A DNA stretch of 64,000 nucleotides from Armillaria gallica (lineage: Eukaryota > Basidiomycota > Agaricomycetes > Agaricales > Physalacriaceae): positions 620,001-684,000 of the forward strand of contig JBANDB010000009.1 in NCBI GenBank assembly GCA_037576215.1, in the 5' to 3' direction. Shown here piece by piece: positions 59,441 through 64,000 of the stretch. Under the pieces are notes generated by a model that made no database searches, had not been told where the DNA came from, and saw only the letters and a program-made list of their open reading frames with translations. The translations under genes and the position numbers were made by a program. The first letter of the stretch is position 1; the number at the start of each line of letters is the position of its first letter.

Positions 59441-60097
59441 CGCCGCCTTGGTGTCTGGTTGTACGTCCTATTGCTCATATCATAGACCAGAATGGACCCG
59501 AAACGAGGGGTAGCACTGTCCCCGATTCTTTCCGAAGAATGAGGAAACGACAGAGGGTTATAGAAAGCCGTAACTGGTCGTGAGTAGTGCCAAACTGTCT
59601 GGACAGGGGCTATACTCCGGGTTGGCTTAGCTAATTTGCGGTGATTGGCGAGCCTGTGGCACACTTCGGCTGGAATGCCGGGTGGCTGAAAATGATCGCC
59701 GTTGTGGCTGAAGAAATCGCTCTTTCCGATTTCTTCCTATTGGTTTGCAGATATGGTATTTGCTCATCAAAAATTCCCTTGACGTCTTTTCAGTACCAGG
59801 ACTGACCAACTCCGTCATGAAACACTCTGCACTCCATTCCTTCTCTCTTTCATCTTTCTTGAACTCGTGTAAGATGGATGAACATTATGATGCTATTGGT
59901 CCACCAGGAACAAGCCAGTGAGACAATACCAGATTGCATCAACCAGCAAGTGTGCGCCAATATTCTCTTACAGACAGAATGTCCATACTATTCTCTTTGT
60001 CCTTTGAACACTGTGCTACTAAGCATGCTTGGCATACTCCAGAAGGTATGAGAGGAGACGAGTGTCTCTGGGAAGTACAGGTTCACAAGCATATGGT
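59441..60097. other. Spacer, no gene seen
   Basis: No supported coding region or RNA gene. Confidence 0.4.
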
Positions 60098-60587
60098 TGT
60101 TAAGAATCAGGGTATTTAGAGTAATACACGAGATAATGAATACTCAAGTAAAACCCGAGTTGTGAGTGAGGATGTCCAAAAGCCGAGTTCCAACCACCAA
60201 GAGGGATCCGATATGGGTGCTAACAAGCGCTAGGCATAGTTAACGGGGTGTCAGCAAGCACTAGGTGTAACTAACAGGGTTTCCAACAAGTGCTAGGTGT
60301 AACCGATCAAAGATGCTTAAATCACACAGTTAAGTGGACGTTGAAGAGTAGTGAAATTAGATTAAGACCTCCTAATACAATTTATCTACAAGTTTATATA
60401 CTAAGGGAAGGTTCAAGTCATTATTATTCTACAATGTTCCATGATATTCTAGTATTAGTATGAAGAATCGAGAAAACAATGGAAAGTAATAGAAAATACG
60501 AGCGAGTCATCGTTAAGGCCGAGAAGGCTGAGTATGGGCATGTGTTGACTCATGCACCAAGTTAACGGATACATGAAATCCATAACA
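60098..60587 (-). mobile_element. LTR (3' LTR of a minus-strand retroelement, or remnant)
   Basis: 490 bases bounded by TGTTAAG at the left and CCATAACA at the right, so TG...CA with a short inverted terminus TGTTA. A TATATAAAC box is present on the minus strand near 60393. Directly right of the end, GAGCCCCCCC reads on the minus strand as a polypurine tract, so the internal part would lie to the right, but no retroelement gene is recognised there. Three repeats of about 32 bases (ACAAGTGCTAGGTGTAAC type) lie at 60219-60305. Confidence 0.6.
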
Positions 60588-60799
60588 GAGCCCCCCCAGT
60601 CTACATATGCCTTAACGAGGCAAAAGGAAAGGTAAATAAAGAGGTAGAAGAAAGTGAACCGAGTTGTACATTTGAATTGTGCTGTATCAAGCTTAGGGGG
60701 ATAGAATTTATTCCACATCCTCCACCCATGGAGGGCAAGGTTCGCCACGTTCAGAAATGACATTGTGTACTGACTTCTCGTTCATAGAAGGATCGAGAA

Positions 60800-63700
60800 T
60801 TAGGTTGAAGTCCGGTTTGGAGGCTTGATGAGGTAACGTGACTACTGTGAGTGGATGTGGATGAATGCCCGGAGTCAACTATTATAGTAAATTCGAAATG
60901 GTTCCCATAGCTATATGCACATAAATTTGGTTCAAGTGATATGCGAGTAGAGGAAGCCCGAGGTTGCATGCTACGAAGCTGGGAATCGGCGTGTGCTGCC
61001 AGTTCATGGGAGCTGTTTCCAAAACGGGAACAATATTGATGATGGGCCCCATCATTTCGCTGCCTAATCGATCCTGCCTTCGTTCCATTCACGCTTGAGA
61101 TTGTATTCAGTTTCTGACATGGCTTTGAAGCCTCAGTATTCTCCATTTCGTCTCCTGGTGCATGTATGCGTCACTTAAGGCTCAAGACCTTTGTATCATC
61201 CACTGATGGCCCGGACACAGTCAGTGCTAGGTTTGTTGAACATCCAAGAAAGCTGGTTTCGGCATGTCCAGAGATAAAACTAGAAAATGCTGCGATAAGA
61301 ATGGAAAACAGTTCCCCTGGTACGCCGTTTGAACCACTGACGAGCAGAACATTCTGATTTGATTGATTATATTCAGCTTTCTCTGGGAAATTGAGCTTCA
61401 GTGATGCTATATTCAGCGCGACACTCTTTGGATGGTATTCAAGTAGCAGTTTTGACTCTTCCTTTGCCAGCGAAATTTCTGCTATAATTGCGAAGCAGCA
61501 ACACACTGAAAAGCTATAGAAATCAGTTGATTCCAGAATGAGCTTGCGAAGGAATTCCGATCAAGGTGAGGGTCGAATCCCTTGCAGATCTTTCTGTTGA
61601 ACCGTGAAACTAGCTGTACGATCCTGTAGCATGGTAGGGATAGCTGGAGATCGTGAATTTTGGAATCTATGCGAAGCTCGATGTACCAAGGATTCTCCGA
61701 GTTTGTTGTCTCCAAGAGTGAGTGTGAAGCTAGGAATGTGATCCAAGAAAGTCATGATGTCATCGCATTCGGTGGCGCCAAGCTCTTCAAAGGTGGAGTT
61801 TGGAATAATCTGTGCCCTGGTTATGATAGCAAGTCGACACGGATCATGCATCATCCTAATTCGCCGACACTTTCGAATGCTGCATGGTTGACGTTTCATT
61901 CTCTGGCTTCTCGTACAAATGCTGCAGATCTTTTTGCCAGGAATATGAACAGGACTGGTTGCATTCCAGCTCCCTACTGTTGTTAGAGAAATGCCGATTT
62001 CTGGAGTAAACTGATGAAGGAATTCCAACCAAGGTAAGCACCGTATTCTTTGGAGAGACTGCAGTCGATATCTGAGTCTACTAATAACATCCAGTGATGC
62101 AGTAAGAATTTCTGGGATTCTGGACTTCTGTACTTCCAGCAAAGCTTGATGGACCACGAAATTTCCAAGTCTCCTGTTTGCAAGAGTGGAAGTGAAGGCA
62201 GGAATGTGATAGAAGAAAGTCACGGCGATGTCCTCACATCTGGAGTGTGTTTCAAACTCTTCGAAGGCAGCGTTTAGAATTGACAGTGTGTTGATTCTGG
62301 TAGTGAGTCGACACCGAGTACCCACCATCCTGATATGTTGACTCCTTTGAGTGGTGCGCAGTCGTCGTTTCATCCCCTGAATTCCCCTATGAACACGGTA
62401 AAACCTTTTGCGAGGAATACGAACAGAACAGATGGTATTCCGCTTTTCTACCAATTTTAGAGCATTGCGGATGTTTGAAATGCGAAGGACAAAGAGTTGA
62501 GAGACAAGGAGATAGGGTAAGTCCTCTCCCTGATGCCAACAAGTTTCTTGGCTGACACTTTCTTCAGGAAATAGGATGTTATGAATGCGGGGTGTGCCTG
62601 AATGTCGTTTAGGGGACACGCAGATTGATGGCGACTTCATCGTGCAACGATCGCAAAGGGAACTGGCTTTCGTAGTTGCCGGTGAGTTGTTTCCAAAATA
62701 GGAATGATATTGATGATGTTGATTGCTGTGGCCTTCCTTTTGATGTGTTTTGGATACTGTTGGTTCATTCGCCCTCGAGACTGTGTCTGACTGTGGATTA
62801 TTCCTCTGTATGCATTGTACATTGATATCCAGATCCTGAATCTGTTCATCAAGATTCCTCAAGGGCCTGGTGCGCAGATTTCTTTCCTGATGGCATCGTT
62901 TCACATGGGTCAGGACTTCTACAGCCATGCTCACCACTTCAGGATCACTTTCTGATGCATGAACGATGTGTTGTTTATGTCGAGCGACACTTAAATGAAC
63001 TTCTGTTCGTGCTACAGTCAGTGTTAGATTCATCGCCAGAAAGCTGGACTGGGTATTTCCAGACAGGATGATGTGACAGAGTACGCCGTTTAAACTAGTG
63101 TTGAGCTGAATACTCCGATATAATTGATTGCACTCTGTTGTCTCTAGCATGCACTGCAAAGGCGCTGTATCAAACTCGGCACTCTGTGGGCTTTTTGCAA
63201 GTAGCCGCTTTGAATCTCGTTCAGTTGTCGTGAATATCAGCGTGATAGGAATTGCGGATGCATTTGTCGAAGATGATACATCAAGAAATCGGTTATCACG
63301 ACTGGCAGTAACCTTCGGTTTCGCAGGTATCACAATGCACATTTTTGCTTGAATATCTCCCGGTACTCTTCGATGCTTCGGACAGCGAAAATATTTCTAG
63401 GTCCGGCAGTGGAACTGGAGTTTGGTGAACTGGCTTGTGTCAAATAAGACATGAACTTCACTCCGATGTTCCCCATGGGTAGCTGATGCGATGGCTCCTT
63501 TATCTTCCATTCCATGCCTGACGAGATGTTGGCCGTGCGACCGGCTTTCAACTTGCCTGGTCTATCCTATAACCTGTCCATTGAGTTTGATCTTTCTGTG
63601 ATCCCTTAGCCATATAGAAAGCTTGTGAAATGTATTATAGGATGCGAAAGCCCTATCTGATCTCGGAGCTATGCTGGCTCTTGGGGTGTCAAGATGGAAG

Positions 63701-63861
63701 TAAGTAGTGATGAATTCGCATCTGGGGGTGATCCTGAACTCATCTTCGAAGACGGTTATAGTAATGGTATGTGCCTGGTTTCTGAGGGTTCGATGCAGAT
63801 CATGTGCCCCCTTTGCCACTTGGAACTGATCATTTCGGGTAGCATGCAATTGTTGTTTCAT
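60800..63861 (-). pseudogene. Decayed gene region of repeated protein modules
   Basis: Minus-strand frames repeat related peptide modules. Type x appears three times: 63861-63562 (GMKQQLHATRNDQFQ on), about 62460-62080 (GMKRRLRTTQRSQH on) and about 62040-61600 (RMKRQPCSIRKCRR on), each running on to an HIPAFTSTLANRRLG/HIPSFTLTLGDNKLG-like strand in two copies. Type y appears twice (63300-62960 and 61506-61171; LAMNLTLTV and CSTNLALTV). One frame, 61561-63342, is open for 593 codons. The beta-strand-like pattern recalls tandem C2-type domains at the front of agaric NLR proteins, but this is a weak guess. Frame changes between modules suggest decay or many introns. Confidence 0.35.
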
Positions 63862-64000
63862 CCCATGCCTTTTCCTTCAGATGCCATAAAGCCATTTCCG
63901 GGTAGTACAAACATCTCGGGTCATATTCCAGTTTCCTACTGAGGGTATGTCATCTTGCCGCCAATGGGTTTCTTGGCTGAGATGTTGCTCGACAAATAGG

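Overview
The window looks like a piece of a mushroom-forming basidiomycete (Agaricomycetes) genome. Evidence: many introns of about 50 bases, an F-box/LRR-type protein, a DUF6534-type membrane protein, a Tri5-type sesquiterpene synthase beside a many-exon P450, and dense mixed transposable elements. No bacterial-type operon, rRNA, CRISPR array or complete tRNA was seen.

Bases 1-17 kb are the host-like part. It holds a 5'-truncated F-box-like gene (1-1245), an intact-looking DUF6534 membrane gene on the minus strand (1774-3732), an unassigned degraded minus-strand gene (about 4263-6130), an intact 15-exon cytochrome P450 (7808-10091) and a 4-exon terpene synthase (12078-13252). P450 and synthase on one strand suggest a small sesquiterpene locus. 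Pieces of the left part recur, diverged, at 14112-15400 and 17130-17911. A diverged pair of small minus-strand genes lies at 15988-16689 and 20505-21123.

Bases 18-30 kb are repeat-rich. They contain a TA-flanked inverted-repeat element (18958-19620), several tandem repeats, an array of seven tRNA-T-arm/B-box units (25833-26236), and an unclassified repeat (about 27600-30235) split by an ACTAGT-rich, LTR-like insertion (about 28441-29790).

Bases 30461-46141 are one very large Ty3/gypsy retrotransposon on the minus strand with 1.69-kb LTRs (one truncated). Gag-protease and RT-RNaseH-integrase share one reading frame, broken only by TGA codons; the first is in a TGA-CTA-G context. Between integrase and the 3' LTR sit two oppositely transcribed, intron-containing genes (32783-35289 and 36210-38162). 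Each encodes a protein with a cysteine pattern matching the fungal Zn(II)2Cys6 cluster, and each follows a copy of the same polypurine-tract sequence. This is the most unusual system in the window.

Bases 46-64 kb contain a small unassigned gene, a degenerate Helitron Rep/helicase gene (47837-53689) whose internal TGA stops fit former CGA arginine codons, a second copy of the split repeat (54420-55515), two adjacent non-autonomous DNA transposons with 8-base target duplications (58058-58730, 58763-59432), an LTR (60098-60587), and a decayed minus-strand region of repeated protein modules (60800-63861).
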